A stretch of DNA of 64,000 bases from Jaltomata sinuosa (GCA_003996215.1 QJPP01001804.1:186001-250000), one strand, 5' to 3'; shown: positions 50,901-62,166, counted from the stretch's first letter. Program-made: numbers and translations. The notes: generated from the sequence alone by a model not told the origin.

Positions 50901-52658
50901 TGCATATTAGTTATCAATAAAGTGTATGGGAGATCCAAAGACTCTGAGGATTAAGCCTAATGTCCATGAACTTGTGCAACTGATCAAAGGCGGAAACGAA
51001 ATGCCTACAGCATATTGTGATAATTTTCATAAGGATGGCCAAAGTAAATCACTACTTGTAGCAATTGCCAAAACTAATGATAACAAGTGGGAGTACCTTT
51101 ACTGACACCTAGAATACGAAAATTGTTCATGTGACTTTAAAAGATTACATTTGGTAAGGATAGAGATGAAGTTTATCCACGGAGCAATCATTGAGTGCAC
51201 CATCTCCAAAATATGACTGGTATAGAGCAAGTTAGAGATAGGGGCACAAATATATATAAAAGCAAAGATCAAGGTTTTCATTTAAGCTGCATATGAGCAA
51301 AAACATAGCATCAACCTGGTATCGTACAAGTTGAACGATATAGTGGCTTCTTTACCAGTCTTTGAGTATTTAAGTATTTAACTCACCATCAATATATTTT
51401 CGGTCAATGATAAAAGTTGAACTTCTACGACTGATGTCAGTTCAGTAAATTAAAAGAAAAGACATATTATAGGTAGCAACTTACTTTATCTGTAAAAGGC
51501 TTCTCCGACGCTCTTCTCTTCGTGGAAGCCTTGTTGGTGCTTTTTCCTGTATTATTGGGAAAGAGAAGATCTTTACAGCACCCTTCTTTAATTTCGCACT
51601 TTCAAGCTAATGCAGTTGATTCATTTGGTAGAATGGATTAGTTCCATACCTTCTTTTTCACTCTGATTTTCCTTCTTTCTCTTTCTAGTAGGTGTCCGTG
51701 CTACTTTTTCATTTTTAATTGGAGAATTTACTTCAGACATCTTTGTGAGTTGAGATTCATGCCCATCCTGACTACTTTTGGCCTCTGAAAGTGATGTTTT
51801 ATCCTTCTGAAACAGTTTACTCAGATTGATGCTATCCTCATCATCACTTAGATGTTTGTTATCTATGGGAGATTCAGATCCAGATGATAAGGTTATCTGA
51901 GCAGGTGCCTGCTTCATTTTATCATTAAATTCTCTTGGTCATTAACAGGAAAATAGAACAACAACAGAACAAATAATAACTAAACAATGCACACGCTTTC
52001 AACTCACGTACGTGGAGAACGAATTAATACCAAAACAGCAAAAATTATACTTGAATATAATGACCTTAAAGTATCAACAACCTGGACATGAATTAACATC
52101 AACCCTAAGAAGCAGAAGGGGATGCAATTAAGCTATAGTATAAATATGGAATTATTCGGCCTAATCAATTTGTCCATTTAGATTTATCCAGGTGAACAAT
52201 ATAATAGGTAATGTTCAAGAGAATTTACAAAAAAAAGGGATTCTTATTTTTTTTGAAGTATTTTCCCCAGTCCCAGCTACCTGCTTTCGGCTTGACCACT
52301 ATATACAGTTTAAAAATAATTTCCCCAAATTCGCATACCCCAACACAAATGTGCTCTAAAACTACATCCATGTACTTGAATCTACCTCCGCCAAGAAGCA
52401 TATACTTGGAACTGATAACAGCTTTACATAGCAAAGGCAAGAGGGAACACAATTTAGAATCAAATGTTCAAGGCCAAACATGCATTCACACTGAAGTTCA
52501 AAATCGGTTTAAATTCAATTGATTAAACAGAGATTCACGGCATTAAATCGATTTTGAGAAGTGCATAGCGAGCAAAAGTATGAATTCTGATGGAAACAAA
52601 ACACTGATACCTGGAAAGCGCGGAGCCAATCTGGAGAATCTTCTCTAGAATCACTCAT
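47948..52658 (-). CDS. BIN4: DNA-binding protein BIN4 (MIDGET), topoisomerase VI complex subunit
   Basis: Twelve exons on the minus strand keep phase: 52658-52611, 51908-51650, 51546-51485, 50842-50617, 50103-50045, 49963-49910, 49297-49180, 48873-48827, 48713-48687, 48478-48403, 48261-48125 and 48043-47948. They give 402 residues. The N-terminus (MSDSREDSPDWLRAFQ) is the family's signature start. It is followed by long Ser/acidic and Lys-rich low-complexity stretches (SPKKKAKKEEQEKK). The conserved core follows (LPEKVQR, ECEGDSVDLSGDMGAVGR, LDLKGTIYKTTILPSRTFCVV, EAIMNDFIQL, AETMVEGTLDGFTFDSDEE), then a basic C-terminus (KKKPQVQKKSKSKK) fit for DNA binding. In Arabidopsis, BIN4 joins the plant topo VI complex in the nucleus and is needed for endoreduplication. 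All splice sites look normal. Introns carry a MITE and SINE pieces. I see no lesion. Confidence 0.9.
49365..49455 (+). repeat. SINE 3'-part fragment
   Basis: 'gggagcgcttcccccttaaatgggcc...gaatccggattagtcgggg...ggttatcggagaccaggtgagaaac' followed by an A run. It lies in a BIN4 intron; the 5' half is missing. A shorter relic is at 20733. Confidence 0.65.
49553..49655 (-). repeat. SINE fragment, reverse strand
   Basis: 'gcgcacacctcaactcttaccagcaca...aagcttaggcagatggga' is a reverse-strand piece of the 11766-type SINE in the same BIN4 intron. Confidence 0.6.
50258..50585. mobile_element. MITE, same family as 20289-20645, in BIN4 intron
   Basis: The left end TAGCCTGCTTGGCCAAGC follows TAA (50255-50257). 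The right end is 'agaagcttggtcaaccaggtggtta', more decayed. The internal 'aaaagcacttttga' and 'ccaaacac' words match the other copy. Confidence 0.8.
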
Positions 52659-53006
52659 TTTCTGAGAATAATTTCAGTGGATGCTAAAACCCTTGCCTGC
52701 CTGCCTGCGAGAGGAAAAAAAGTTATAGATTTGAAGAATTGGGAGCAGTGAGAAGTTAAAGTGAAAATATGAGTTTATGATGTAATATATGTATATTCGT
52801 TAAAGGCAGGATACTGGGAATTTTCCCTCCATTACATTTCTGACTTTTTCACACAAGGCAGGCAATTTGTAAAACATTGAACTTATGACTAGTGTTTTTG
52901 AGGGTTGTCTTTCTAATTTATTGATTAATTTTATATTTTTTTATAAGAGATTTAAAAATAATATTATTGAAATTATTTTTCTTGTATGCAATTTGTAAAA
53001 TATTAT
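52659..53006. other. BIN4 5' flank
   Basis: Leader and promoter region of BIN4, which is transcribed leftward. No clear TATA box was chosen. The transposon at 53007 begins about 350 bases upstream of the ATG. Confidence 0.5.
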
Positions 53007-53863
53007 GGGTGTGTTCGGTAGGGAGGAAAATGTTTTCCATAGAAAATAAGTTGTTTCTTACTTATTTTCTGATGTTCGGTACGCAAATAGAAATTTTTTT
53101 CTAAAAATATTTGTATATATTTAACACAAAATAATGTGAACGAATAGGGTAAGGAGAGTGGGGTAAGCAAAAAAATTTTAAAAATTTTAAAAAATAAATT
53201 TTTAAACTTTTTTTCAAAAAAAAAATCTTTTTTTTTTGGAGGGGGTGGGGTGGTAGAGAGGAAGGTAAGAAAAAAGTTTTGAATTTTTTTTTTAAAAAAA
53301 ATAAATTAAATTTTTTTTTGTGGGGAGAGGGGTGAGCGGGTGGGGCTGGTAGGGGGGTCAGGGGTAGGGGTAGGGGTGGGGGGATAAGAAAAAAAAATTA
53401 AAAATAAATTAAAAAAAATATAAAAAAATTTGCGGGGGAGGGGGGGTGGTAGGGGGGTCGGAATAGGGGGGGTACGAAAAAAGTTTTGAATTTGTTTTTT
53501 TTTAAAAAACAAATTTAAAAAGTTATTTTTTTTTTAGGGGGGGGGGGAGTGGGCAGCTGGGGTGGTGGTAGGAGCGGGGTAGGGGTAGGGGTGGAGTAAG
53601 AAAAAAAATTGAATTTTTTGGGGAGGAGGGGTGGGGTTAGGTAGGTGGAGTCAGGGTAGGGAGTGGGTAAGATTTTTTTTTGTTTTGAATGAGTGATTTT
53701 GAGAGTGGAATGAACATTTTAATTTATTTTTTCTATTTTAGTTATAGAAGTCATCTTTCTTATTTTGAAGGGGCTTGTTTTACTAGGGAAAATATTTTTC
53801 AATTTTTTTTAGCCAAACGAATATGAAAAAATAAAAATGTTTTCCTGCATACCGAGCACACCC
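53007..53863. mobile_element. Non-autonomous transposon with G-rich low-complexity interior
   Basis: The inverted ends 'gggtgtgttcggtagggaggaaaatgttttcc' and the complement of 'ggaaaacattttt'-type text (right end near 53831-53863) are about 30 bp each. TAT flanks both ends. The interior consists of alternating runs of A/T and long G-rich tracts (ggggtgggg, taggggtagggg) on the plus strand between 53220 and 53670. It encodes no transposase. Confidence 0.75.
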
Positions 53864-53886
53864 TATATGTGCAACCATTTCCTCAT

Positions 53887-54417
53887 TTTGAGCGGAGGTG
53901 TGAGAGGTTGGCTATGGATGAATACCGGAGAGGACGAGAAAGACCGAAAAAATATTGGGGAGAGATGATTCGACAGGACATGGCGCAGTTGCAGCTTACC
54001 GAGGACATGACCCTAGATAGGAAGGTGTGGAGGATGCGGATTAGGGTAGAAGAGTAGTAGGTAGAAGTGCGTGTAGGCTAGTAGGTAGGAGTGTTTTTCC
54101 TTGTTGTCCCGACTAGTAATCGTAGTGCTCGCTTATAGTTTTTTGTTCTTCGATTTCTCGTAGTAGTATTTTGTGGCAGTGTTCTGCTTCTGTCTGTTGT
54201 TTGTTACTACTTATTACTTCCTATCGTCCCTTGTAGTTTTATCATGTTTTTGTATCCTGTATCTTTGTTACGTCCTTTTTAGCCTATTCTTAGTCTGTTT
54301 TTGTCTTGAGCCGGGGGTCTATCGGAAACAGCCTCTCTACCTCACCTCTAAGGTAGTGGTACGGACTGCGTACACTCTACCCTCCCCAGACCCCACGTTG
54401 TGGGAATACACTGGGTA

Positions 54418-54450
<33 letters not shown>

Positions 54451-54451
54451 A
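53887..54451 (+). mobile_element. 5'-truncated LINE, copy 2 (TTG-tailed)
   Basis: The open frame to 54057 matches the C-terminal end of the LINE protein (RCERLAM, RPKKYWGEM, RQDMAQLQL). The 3' region is nearly identical to 63535-63878 and ends in about nine TTG units. No target duplication was found. Confidence 0.88.
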
Positions 54452-54454
54452 TGA

Positions 54455-55560
54455 ATATATATTTTTTAAATTGGCGTCCCAAATCCAATGGTCAAACCTA
54501 CTAACATATCTAGCTTGCGTTTGAACTTTGATCATGCTTTATGAAGTCACAATTTCAGATCAATCGTTTGGATATGCGATTTGAAATCATGATCTTAAAT
54601 TTCAAATTCTCTAAAAGTCTCTTTTGAGATTTTAAATCATGATTTTAATTATTATTTTTGTAAATGTAAATTTGACCCATAAATTTATATTTTTTGAAAG
54701 AAAAAAGACCCATCATTTCGAGTTTTACAAAGAAATATTCATGCTCGATGTGATAGATCGTTCATACTATGTGAAAATATTACTACTATTGTTGGCTAGT
54801 ACTATATTTTTTTATAAAATTATGTGTATTTAAAAGTTTATAATCATAAATATTTATTTCCAGAAACATTAAGATATGTGATTTATCAATGCAACGTCTT
54901 AAAATATTCTGATATCTTGTTTATGAACTATGATTTGTTCATTTGATATGATTTTATAAAAAAAAAATGATAATTTTTACAACTTGCGGGACTTTCATGT
55001 TTATAAGAAAAAAACACAACTTAAAAAATTCACATTACATGTCCAAACAAAACTCTAACTTCATATCTCAATTTAATTTCATACCACATATCAAAATGGA
55101 CTCTTAGAATGGAATATTTTAAAAAGTTTCATTTCATTCTCAAATTTAATGTCAAATTAATAAGTTCACGTAAACTAAAACAGAAAATCTGTTGATATGT
55201 CTAATAAAATAATGTAATTTTCTATTTAGAATGGAGAATCAACGCAAAATGAAATATATTCCAAACCTCAACAACCAAAAGTATGAAAACTTGAAAAACG
55301 AGAATTTGGTCAGAACAATACTGTAATACCATTGGAGTGTTGAAAAAGAGAAAGTACTACTGGAGTAAAAAAGAGAAAGCAAACTTGTCTTGGGGGGAAA
55401 AAGGAAAAAAGAAACAAATTCAGGGGGTGAAATTAGACAGAAGAGTAAAAAGTTTTGTCATTTTGTTAAGATAAGGGTTTAAGGGCGAAAATGGGAATAA
55501 AAGAGAAAACCCACCTTGTTACATTATCCCGGGTTATCCCCTTTTCTCCATTGCAGTTGT
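54455..55560. other. Repeat-like AT-rich DNA and HP30 promoter region
   Basis: 54500-55105 has word pairs typical of a decayed MITE ('tttggatatgcgatttgaaatcatga', 'catgtccaaacaaaactctaacttc') but no clean ends. 55300-55560 is the upstream flank of the next gene; the TATA box is not clear. Confidence 0.4.
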
Positions 55561-55614
55561 AAATTCCATTTCAAACGGAGAGAAAAAGGGCTAAAAATTT
55601 CTCAAAATTCCAAA

Positions 55615-58600
55615 ATGGGTGAAGGAAAGCAAGGAGCTATGGTGGTGGAAATGCCGAATAGCAGCAATCAGAATCCAATTGCTCAATTGCAGAACAAGTT
55701 CAAGGAATTGGAAACCGGCTTCAAAGTTTGGCTATCGAAGCAGTCACTTCCTGTTGAAGCTGCTGTGGTGACAGCAACCAGTGGTTTACAGGGTGCTGCA
55801 ATTGGTGGATTTATGGGAACGCTTACACAGGATGTGTCTGCTTCTATGCCTACTCCTCCTCCTGCTGCTAATCTCAATCCTCAAGCTATGGCCTCTTTTC
55901 AACAAGCTCAGGTCCTTTTCTTATCATTAGTTTTTATCTATTCTAGGGTATTTCTCAAAGTTATTGTTGAGAATTTATCTCTATGTTCGCTGTACGGCGA
56001 TAGTAGGTATTTTCTCTTGAATTTAGGAGTTACCATAAGCTCCCATTTGGCCATAGATTCTGAAACTTGAAAATTTGGTTTTTTGAATTTGTGATTTTTG
56101 GAATTTGAAGTTGTGTTTGGACATGCATTTTACTTGGGAAAAAGTTGAAGCTTTGTGAGTGGAAGTCTTGAAAATATTTGAAGACAGATTTATCAAATTT
56201 AATGGCCAAACAGATATTTGAAGATAAATTTTCAAAAATCTACGGCCAAACGCTAGCTTTATATTGTGTTTGTCCCGGATTCTCTAGCATTACTTGCATT
56301 CTCTCTCTCTAGCATTACGGCCAAACTCTTTTGAATTACTTGCATTACTTGAGATATATATATATATATAAATCTCTGAAATGTTTATCCACATATTCTT
56401 TTCCAAGTTAAGTAATTCACTTATCAGAAAAGATCATAATTTTTCCACTTATAAAGGAATGTTGTTAATCCAGAAAGTCAGTGTTTAGTACTTCAAGTTG
56501 AAATCCTTAAGGTTTGGGAGAGCTAATTTGTGATGGATAAGCAATGTTATTGGAATTTTGGTTTCAGGCTCTTGCAGGAGGTCCCTTGGTTCAGGCCCGT
56601 AATTTTGCTGTTATGACTGGTGTTAATGCTGGCATATCTTGTGTCTTGAAAAGAATTAGAGGCAAGGAGGATGTGCAGTCCAGGTAAGCGTATTCTTACT
56701 GGATTCCTGGTAGACAAAATTTGCCAGTCAGTTTTATAATCCAGCTTATTTACTAAGTAAAACCTCTTGAATAGTTGAACTTTTCAATCTGACGTTGATT
56801 TTTCAGGGAAATCATTTATTTTATTTAATATTTTGCTTATACACTTCGGCGTTTCCAACTTGTTTGGGATTGAGGCATATTCTTGTCTATGCATTTTTGC
56901 TTCCTCTATAGATTAGATAATTCAGAAGCAGATTCACACACAGTGCTATAGTAGTATAATTATGCTTAAGAATAGGGATACTGTCTCCCCTCCCACCCCA
57001 TCCCCAGAAAGAGGGCATGCTTTCCCAAGTTGGCTCTCACTTGAGTATTACAGTGCCTTACTCGTCTTGTTTAAATTCTTGCATCCATTTCCGGCTGCAT
57101 ATTTAGTTTTCCTTCTAGACTAGGTTAAGTGAACCAGGTTTCATTTTACGCCTTTCACTGGAACCTACAAAATTCTTTGCTGTCTCATACACCTTTACCT
57201 TTACACCCTTTTCATTTAAAAACAGTCAGCAGAGCGAATGTCCTGGATTCACACCTCAATGGTCACAAATATCCCTAACTGGTTATTCTTCTTTTTTTTT
57301 AACCTTAAACTGTCGTTTTTCCTTTTTGATCTACTTCCTCCTCCATCCACTCTTTCATAAACTCTTTGAGTTTACCTTTTTTTTAGATGAAGTAACAAAT
57401 TTCATTAGAAAAAACGCATCAAGCAGATGCTAGAAGTTGCAAAATATATGAGTTAGCTCCTATACCCGACAAAGACTATGCTAAGGTTTAGGGAGTTAAC
57501 AAAGTCAAAGTTTTGATCAGTGGAATTTACAGTAGTGAAGTTACTCCATCTGAACAAATTAAGCAAACATCTAGTCTTTCGGGAGTGATTTGGAGTTGAG
57601 TTTCCATCAAAACATCCGTGGTTCCTTTCAGTCCAGATACACCAAAAAATTCTTGCAGGGATCTTCATCCAAATCTTTTGGATGGCTTAATCAACTCTCA
57701 ATAGACACCAGCTTTCGTTAGCATCTTTAACTGTCTGAGGCATGACCCAACTGAGGCCAAAAATAGCAAGGAACTGTCTGAGGATTTATCAATTTCGTTT
57801 ACATTTTTTGTTTCCTGTATCTGTTGGAGATTAATAATTACTTTTTGCAGTATGGCAGCTGCCTTTGGTTCTGGAGCACTGTTTTCACTAGTTAGTGGCA
57901 TGGGTGGCCCAAATCCAGTACCCAATGCTTTGACATCTGGAATTTTCTTTGCCCTTGTTCAAGGTGGTCTGTTTGAGGTAATGTTGAAGTAAAATTGGTA
58001 TACAGTGATACACTCATGTCTCAAACCCCATCCCCCCTGACAGAGAGAGATCTATCTCTAAAAATTCCTTGCTTGTCTGGTGAAAAGGCCAGTTTATTTC
58101 TATTAATTTGATAATATGAACATGCACCCAAGGGTGTGGCCTAGTGGCTAAAGAACCAAGAGGTCTAAGGTCTCAGGTTCAAATTCCAGTGGAGACAAAA
58201 AAAAACACTAGGTGTTTTTTCCCTTTTGTTCTAGCCTTAGTGGACAGAGTTACCTGGTACATGTTGCTAGTGGGAGGTGGCAGGTATCCTGTGGATTTAG
58301 TCGAGGTGCACGAAAGCTGGCCCTAACACCACGGTCATCAAATTTTTTTGGATTATATGAACATGTTTATTTATTAAAAATATGAGCATGCTTCCCCTGG
58401 CTTATGACGAAGTTATTTTTAGTTCGTTTGTTTGTTTACCTTTTATTTTTTGTTGGAGTTTGGTTCAACCAAATACTCTGTACTCTCGTGCCATTCAGCT
58501 TGTCTTAAAATTATGTCAATCCCCTAGTTAGTTTGATTTGTTGTTTGTCATCTGGCTCAAGTTTTGACTTGGTTTCTTATTTATTCCAATAAAAAAAAGG

Positions 58601-59697
58601 TATTCATTTTGGTTTCTTTCAGAATATTTCTACATTAATTCCACCAATGAATAACAATAAATTTGCTGTGGCTTGATGCAGTTTCATTGTCAGCCATCTT
58701 TGTTTTTTATTTCTAGATCCCTTCTCAGTTAACAGATGTACATCAGAACTGAGAATTAAAATTTGTGAATTTTAATGTATTAGATGAACACATTGGAATT
58801 TGACTTCTAAAATGTGCAATAAGAATATGGATTTCTTCCTTTTGATGATTAAACTTTCCGGATCAGCGATATCCTTATCTTTTTGGTTCTCTCTATGTTA
58901 TCTCTCTCCCCTCTCCTCTCTTTTTTCAAGGTAAGAGTAATATGGAAAATTTACAGTTGGCAGGTAGTTCAATAGAAATTGACTACTTCAAATAAAAGTT
59001 CAAGTTAATCTCAATTAAGCTTAGTATTTAAGTCCTCTACTTGTGTCCTCAAGAGAGTTTATGGACCAATCAGACATGTATAGCCCTTGTATTACTTTAT
59101 TGTTGCTTTGAGGTCCATCTGCTCCAAAGATAGATTGAGAATTCTGGTATGAAGAAACTTTTCAGGACTGAGGGTAGGAAAAGTACCAGTTATCATCCCT
59201 GCTGGCACCTAGTCTTTGATTGATCTTGAATAGAGTGAATTTCCAACTTTGATATCCCTCACAGTCCTTGAAAGCTTCTCTTGTTGGTGCATGCAGCTTG
59301 GACGGAAGTTTTCGCAACCACCTGCTGAAGATACACATTATGCCAGAACGAGATCACTGTTGTCAAGCCTTGGCCTGCAAAATTATGAAAAGAATTTCAA
59401 GAAAGGGTTGTTGACAGACACCACTTTGCCTTTGCTAACTGATAGGCAAGATATGTTGCACCATATAACTGTATTAATCCTATGCATTTCTCATAATTAA
59501 ATCTCATTCCATTCTCCTGTTTTGCAGTGCCCTTAGAGATGTGAGGATCCCTCCTGGGCCAAGGCTTCTCATTCTTGATCGTATACAGAGGTGAAATAAT
59601 GTTTTATGTGAAATAACTTTCTGTTCAACTCTTTAGTGATTAAAATCCTTAAATTGTTTTTTTATGCTCTAGGGATCCGGAACTCAGAAAGCGATGA
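55615..59697 (+). CDS. Tim17/22/23-family translocase with SAM domain (HP30 type)
   Basis: Six exons in phase: 55615-55911, 56568-56683, 57851-57977, 59297-59445, 59528-59590 and 59673-59697 (TGA). They give 258 residues, the usual HP30 size. The start is the first ATG after the leader (MGEGKQG). Residues about 45-145 form the Tim17/22/23 membrane domain with Gly-rich helices (GLQGAAIGGFMGTL, AVMTGVNAGISC, MAAAFGSGALFSLVSGMGG). Residues about 185-250 form a SAM domain (LSSLGLQNYEKNFKKGLL...LRDVRIPPGPRLLILDRI). In Arabidopsis, HP30 proteins sit in the chloroplast inner envelope (also reported in mitochondria) and help import transit-peptide-less preproteins. Intron 4 uses a GC donor (59446-59447, ATAG-GCAAG); no GT donor fits the frame. 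Introns hold a MITE, an L1 relic and a SINE. I see no lesion. Confidence 0.9.
56037..56262. mobile_element. MITE with 'aagct...ttggcc.tagatt' ends, in HP30 intron 1
   Basis: Left 'aagctcccatttggccatagattctgaaa'; right complement 'aagctagcgtttggccgtagatttttgaaa'. Internal 'aatatttgaaga' words. A diverged relative is at 61004-61281. Confidence 0.82.
57370..57700 (-). pseudogene. L1-type LINE 3' relic, minus strand, in HP30 intron 2
   Basis: The minus-strand peptide FWCIWTERNHGCFDG is the L1 C-terminal landmark. The minus strand ends in an A run (plus-strand T run, about 57377-57384) preceded by 'aatttgttacttcatct'. It is 5' truncated. Confidence 0.75.
58125..58351 (+). mobile_element. tRNA-derived SINE, complete, in HP30 intron 3
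   Basis: Flanked by 'ataatatgaacatg' (58111-58124) and 'attatatgaacatg' (58352-58365), a 14-bp duplication with one mismatch. A box in 'gtgtggcctagtggc', B box in 'aggttcaaattcc' (near consensus). Family as 11766-11989. Confidence 0.9.
59446..59527 (+). other. GC-AG intron of HP30 gene
   Basis: An 82-base intron. The donor GCAAGA follows exon text GATAG; the acceptor is TTTTGCAG. The split codon (AG + T) gives Ser and restores the SAM domain frame (LTDSALRDV). Confidence 0.85.
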
Positions 59698-60099
59698 GGA
59701 TGAACTCGCTGCAATTACAGTTGCAAACGATAAAGTTTTCCTTTGTGGGAAAGACTGTATTCTTTAGTTTGAGAAATAGTGACAGTTTCATGTTATGCTT
59801 TATAATGTTCCAATGAACTAGGCTATTATGGAGCTTTGAGTGCAGACATACTATTTATTGAGTTTTTGAGCTAGAAACATCAGATTTGTGCACTATTTAA
59901 AGAAAAATTGATGTGTCATCCCTGCTGAACATGCCTTTACGGGAATAAAAACTTTTCCCTGGAAAATGGTCAGTTCAAATTGTAACTTTGGTCATTTAAT
60001 ATCTTTAATTCGTTCTAATTTAGGCAAATCTGAAGCTCATAGAATAACTTTGGGAATTCTTTATGTCTCTCCATAGTTATAAAGTAGCTAAAATCTATA

Positions 60100-60615
60100 T
60101 TTAAGAAGTTGGGTTAAAGGCTTAAATCGGATAAAATCGCTAAAGTTGAAATTGTGTCATCTTTTTGAAATGAAATAAGTAAATTTTTAAGTATCAAATG
60201 AAGTCTTTTTCTTTTTAAAATAAGGTTTTCAAATAAACTTTAAGATTTTTCTTAAAATAATTTAAAGGATTTTTTATTAGCCAAATAAGTTTAATCTGTC
60301 AGGAATTACACTTTGTGGATCTTCAAAAGTGCCTAACACCTTCTTTCGAATTTAACTTGAACTCTTACCTAGATTCTGATTTTCAAATAAAAGGTTTTCT
60401 TTTTAAAAATTACCTTTTTAAATGGTTTCTTAATTTAGGTGACGACTCGCTAATAAGTATTTTCAAAATAAAACCAATAAATAATTTTTGCCGAAGTTAT
60501 GAAAAGATTTTGAAACCTTAGTTTTCAAAATCGATCATAACAGTGCTCTCTGTCCAACAACTTCAAAATAAAAAATTACAATTTTAAAAACTCAAATTTC
60601 AAGTTTCAGCATCTT
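60100..60615. repeat. Decayed LTR-retrotransposon fragment (tentative)
   Basis: 'agtgcctaacaccttct...cgaatttaacttgaactcttacct', 'aggtgacgactcg' and 'cgatcataacagtg' resemble phrases of Solanaceae gypsy LTR/leader regions. No paired repeat or coding sequence is present. Confidence 0.4.
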
Positions 60616-60760
60616 AATCTACGACGAAACGGAACGGACTCTAAGAATATAGAGAGAAGAAAGAACAAATTAATATAAATGTACACACAAATTTCCCATT
60701 ACATCTCCAAACAGAAAGGAGAGAAAGTCAAACACACACACCACTCTGAGTTCCTAAGAT
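60615..60760. repeat. Direct repeat, distal copy
   Basis: Shares 'ctaagaatatagagagaagaaa...atgtacacacaaatttcccattacatctccaaa..gaaaggag' and 'caccactctgagttcct' with 61262-61398. It lies downstream of the LSU gene. Confidence 0.8.
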
Positions 60761-61003
60761 CTGGACATGTTGTTCAGTTGACCATAAGCTAATTCGAATA
60801 TCTTTTGACTGTTTTTTAAGAAGAAAACAACAAGGAGAAGAAGAAGATTTGCATACTTGGTTGCAGAACACCAAAACCGTAATGTGCGTATTAATCAAAA
60901 GAATTGACGTAACTGGTAAAGTTGACATAGGACACTAGGCTGTCCTCTTTTGTTTTTAGTCTGATGAGTTGAGCTTTACCATTGTTGCAGAATTTAGTTG
61001 AAG

Positions 61004-61281
61004 AACATAAGCTGGCATTTAGATGCAGATTTCAGATTAAATTTTGAAAATTTATCTTCAAATATTTGTTTGATAATGAAATTTGATCAGATTTTGAAAA
61101 TTTAATCTTCAAATATTTTCAAGTTTCCAAAAAAAAGAGGCTTAGATAAGTTTTTGGGTGTTTGAAACTTCCACGCACAAACTTCAAATCTTTTTCCAAG
61201 TAAAATACATGTCTAAACGCAAACGTCGAAAACTCACATTTTCCAAGTTTCAACTTCAAAATGTATGATGAAACGTGAGCT
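61004..61281. mobile_element. MITE related to 56037-56262
   Basis: Left 'taagctggcatttagatgcagatttcag'; right 'atgtatgatgaaacgtgagctaag', an inverted relative. The interior repeats 'gattttgaaaatttaatcttcaaatatttt'. Confidence 0.6.
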
Positions 61282-61398
61282 AAGAATATAGAGAGAAGAA
61301 ATTCATCTAAAAATGTACACACAAATTTCCCATTACATCTCCAAAAAGAAAGGAGGAGAGGAAGTCAATACACACAGACACCACTCTGAGTTCCTAAT
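61262..61398. repeat. Direct repeat, proximal copy
   Basis: Partner of 60615-60760; about 130 bp at roughly 85-90 percent by eye. It lies about 300 bases from the LSU stop, so it may be part of an old LSU 3' flank duplication. Confidence 0.8.
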
Positions 61399-61454
61399 TA
61401 ATCTTTCATCTCGCCATTTACATGGAGCAAACAAAACCAACACCGGCCGCCTCC

Positions 61455-61585
61455 GACCTATGTTGCTTGTTGCTTGGACTCTTTAAAAATATCATCGGGG
61501 TCGAATCCTTTAAAAGTAGTGCAGTTTAGTAGAATCCAACACGGGTGCGGTAACATTTTTTAGAGTCCGAACAACTTAGCTTCCA
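61455..61585. repeat. Foldback element ('gttgc..ggactc' palindrome)
   Basis: 'tgttgcttggactctttaaaaatatca...' is the inverse of '...taacattttttagagtccgaacaa'; the middle reads 'gtagtgcagtttagtagaatccaacacgggtgcgg'. The whole unit can fold into one long hairpin. A half copy is at 36505-36560. Confidence 0.7.
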
Positions 61586-61701
61586 ACGCACCAACACCCA
61601 AATTACTATCAAACATCAAACGGAGAAAAAACAAAAGAAAAAAGGCTATTTATGTCAATCGGCAAAAGGTAAAAACAAAAAAAAACAAATTTCCTGAATG
61701 A

Positions 61702-62049
61702 TCATTGGGAATCGGGTACAATAACAGAAGCAGACTGGAGAAGTTTTTGGGCCAGAGAAAGCTGATCCATTAAAGTATGGATCCGGGTTCGGTAGATCCG
61801 AGCCTGATCCACAGCCTCTGCTTCATATTCTCCGAGCTGAGAACAGAGCCGCTCCTCCGCCTCCTCCGCCACCCTCAGCCGCTCCCATGTCTTGTTCAAT
61901 TCCTCTCTCATTTTCTCTTCCCTTTCAATGCTCTTCTTCAATTCCTTCTCCAATTCTTCGTTTCTTCTTCTTAGCACCTCAGCCTCCGGCACGGCGGAGA
62001 CGATGTCTCGCCGGTGCGGATCGGAAGGCACAGCAATGGTGGAAAACAT
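61702..62049 (-). CDS. LSU: RESPONSE TO LOW SULFUR (LSU / UP9-like) protein
   Basis: An intron-less gene of 115 codons; ATG at 62049-62047, TGA at 61704-61702. The product is a small coiled-coil protein with a heptad-rich helix over about residues 25-100 (VLRRRNEELEKELKK, EEKMREELNKTWERL). It carries the family core VAEEAEERLCSQL followed by EAEAVDQAR and LMDQLSLAQKLL. Family members are about 90-120 residues and accumulate under sulphur starvation. They act as protein-protein interaction hubs, including with enzymes of redox and sulphur metabolism and other LSU copies. The promoter has a TATA box and a perfect UPE-box, which supports sulphur control. The N-terminal extension (MFSTIAVPSDPHRRD) is typical of Solanaceae copies, as far as I recall. 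Confidence 0.9.
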   Translation of the reverse strand: MFSTIAVPSDPHRRDIVSAVPEAEVLRRRNEELEKELKKSIEREEKMREELNKTWERLRVAEEAEERLCSQLGEYEAEAVDQARIYRTRIHTLMDQLSLAQKLLQSASVIVPDSQ

Positions 62050-62158
62050 CGTTGATGGAAATGATTGAGAAAATGGTGGAAATAGAAAAAAGGAGTAATA
62101 AAAACAGAAAATGCAAGTATGATTTTGATTTGTGATGAATATGTTTGAGTTACAGGAG

Positions 62159-62166
62159 TTTTTATA
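62159..62166 (-). promoter_or_regulatory. TATA box of LSU gene
   Basis: The minus strand reads GCGCTATAAAAACTCC, about 110 bases upstream of the ATG and 15 bases downstream of the UPE-box. Confidence 0.82.

Noticed and set aside
52211..52522. 103-residue plus-strand frame
   Set aside because: It lies antisense in BIN4 intron 1 and has no family signature.
53306..53512. Pro-rich minus-strand frame
   Set aside because: A pure product of the G-rich low-complexity interior of the transposon at 53007-53863.
54173..54454. 93-residue frame, repeated at 63620-63928
   Set aside because: It is the T-rich 3' region of the LINE copies read in one frame; the Val run is only the TTG tail.
53850..54470. 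Target duplication for LINE copy 2
   Set aside because: No matching flank of 8 bases or more could be read on both sides.
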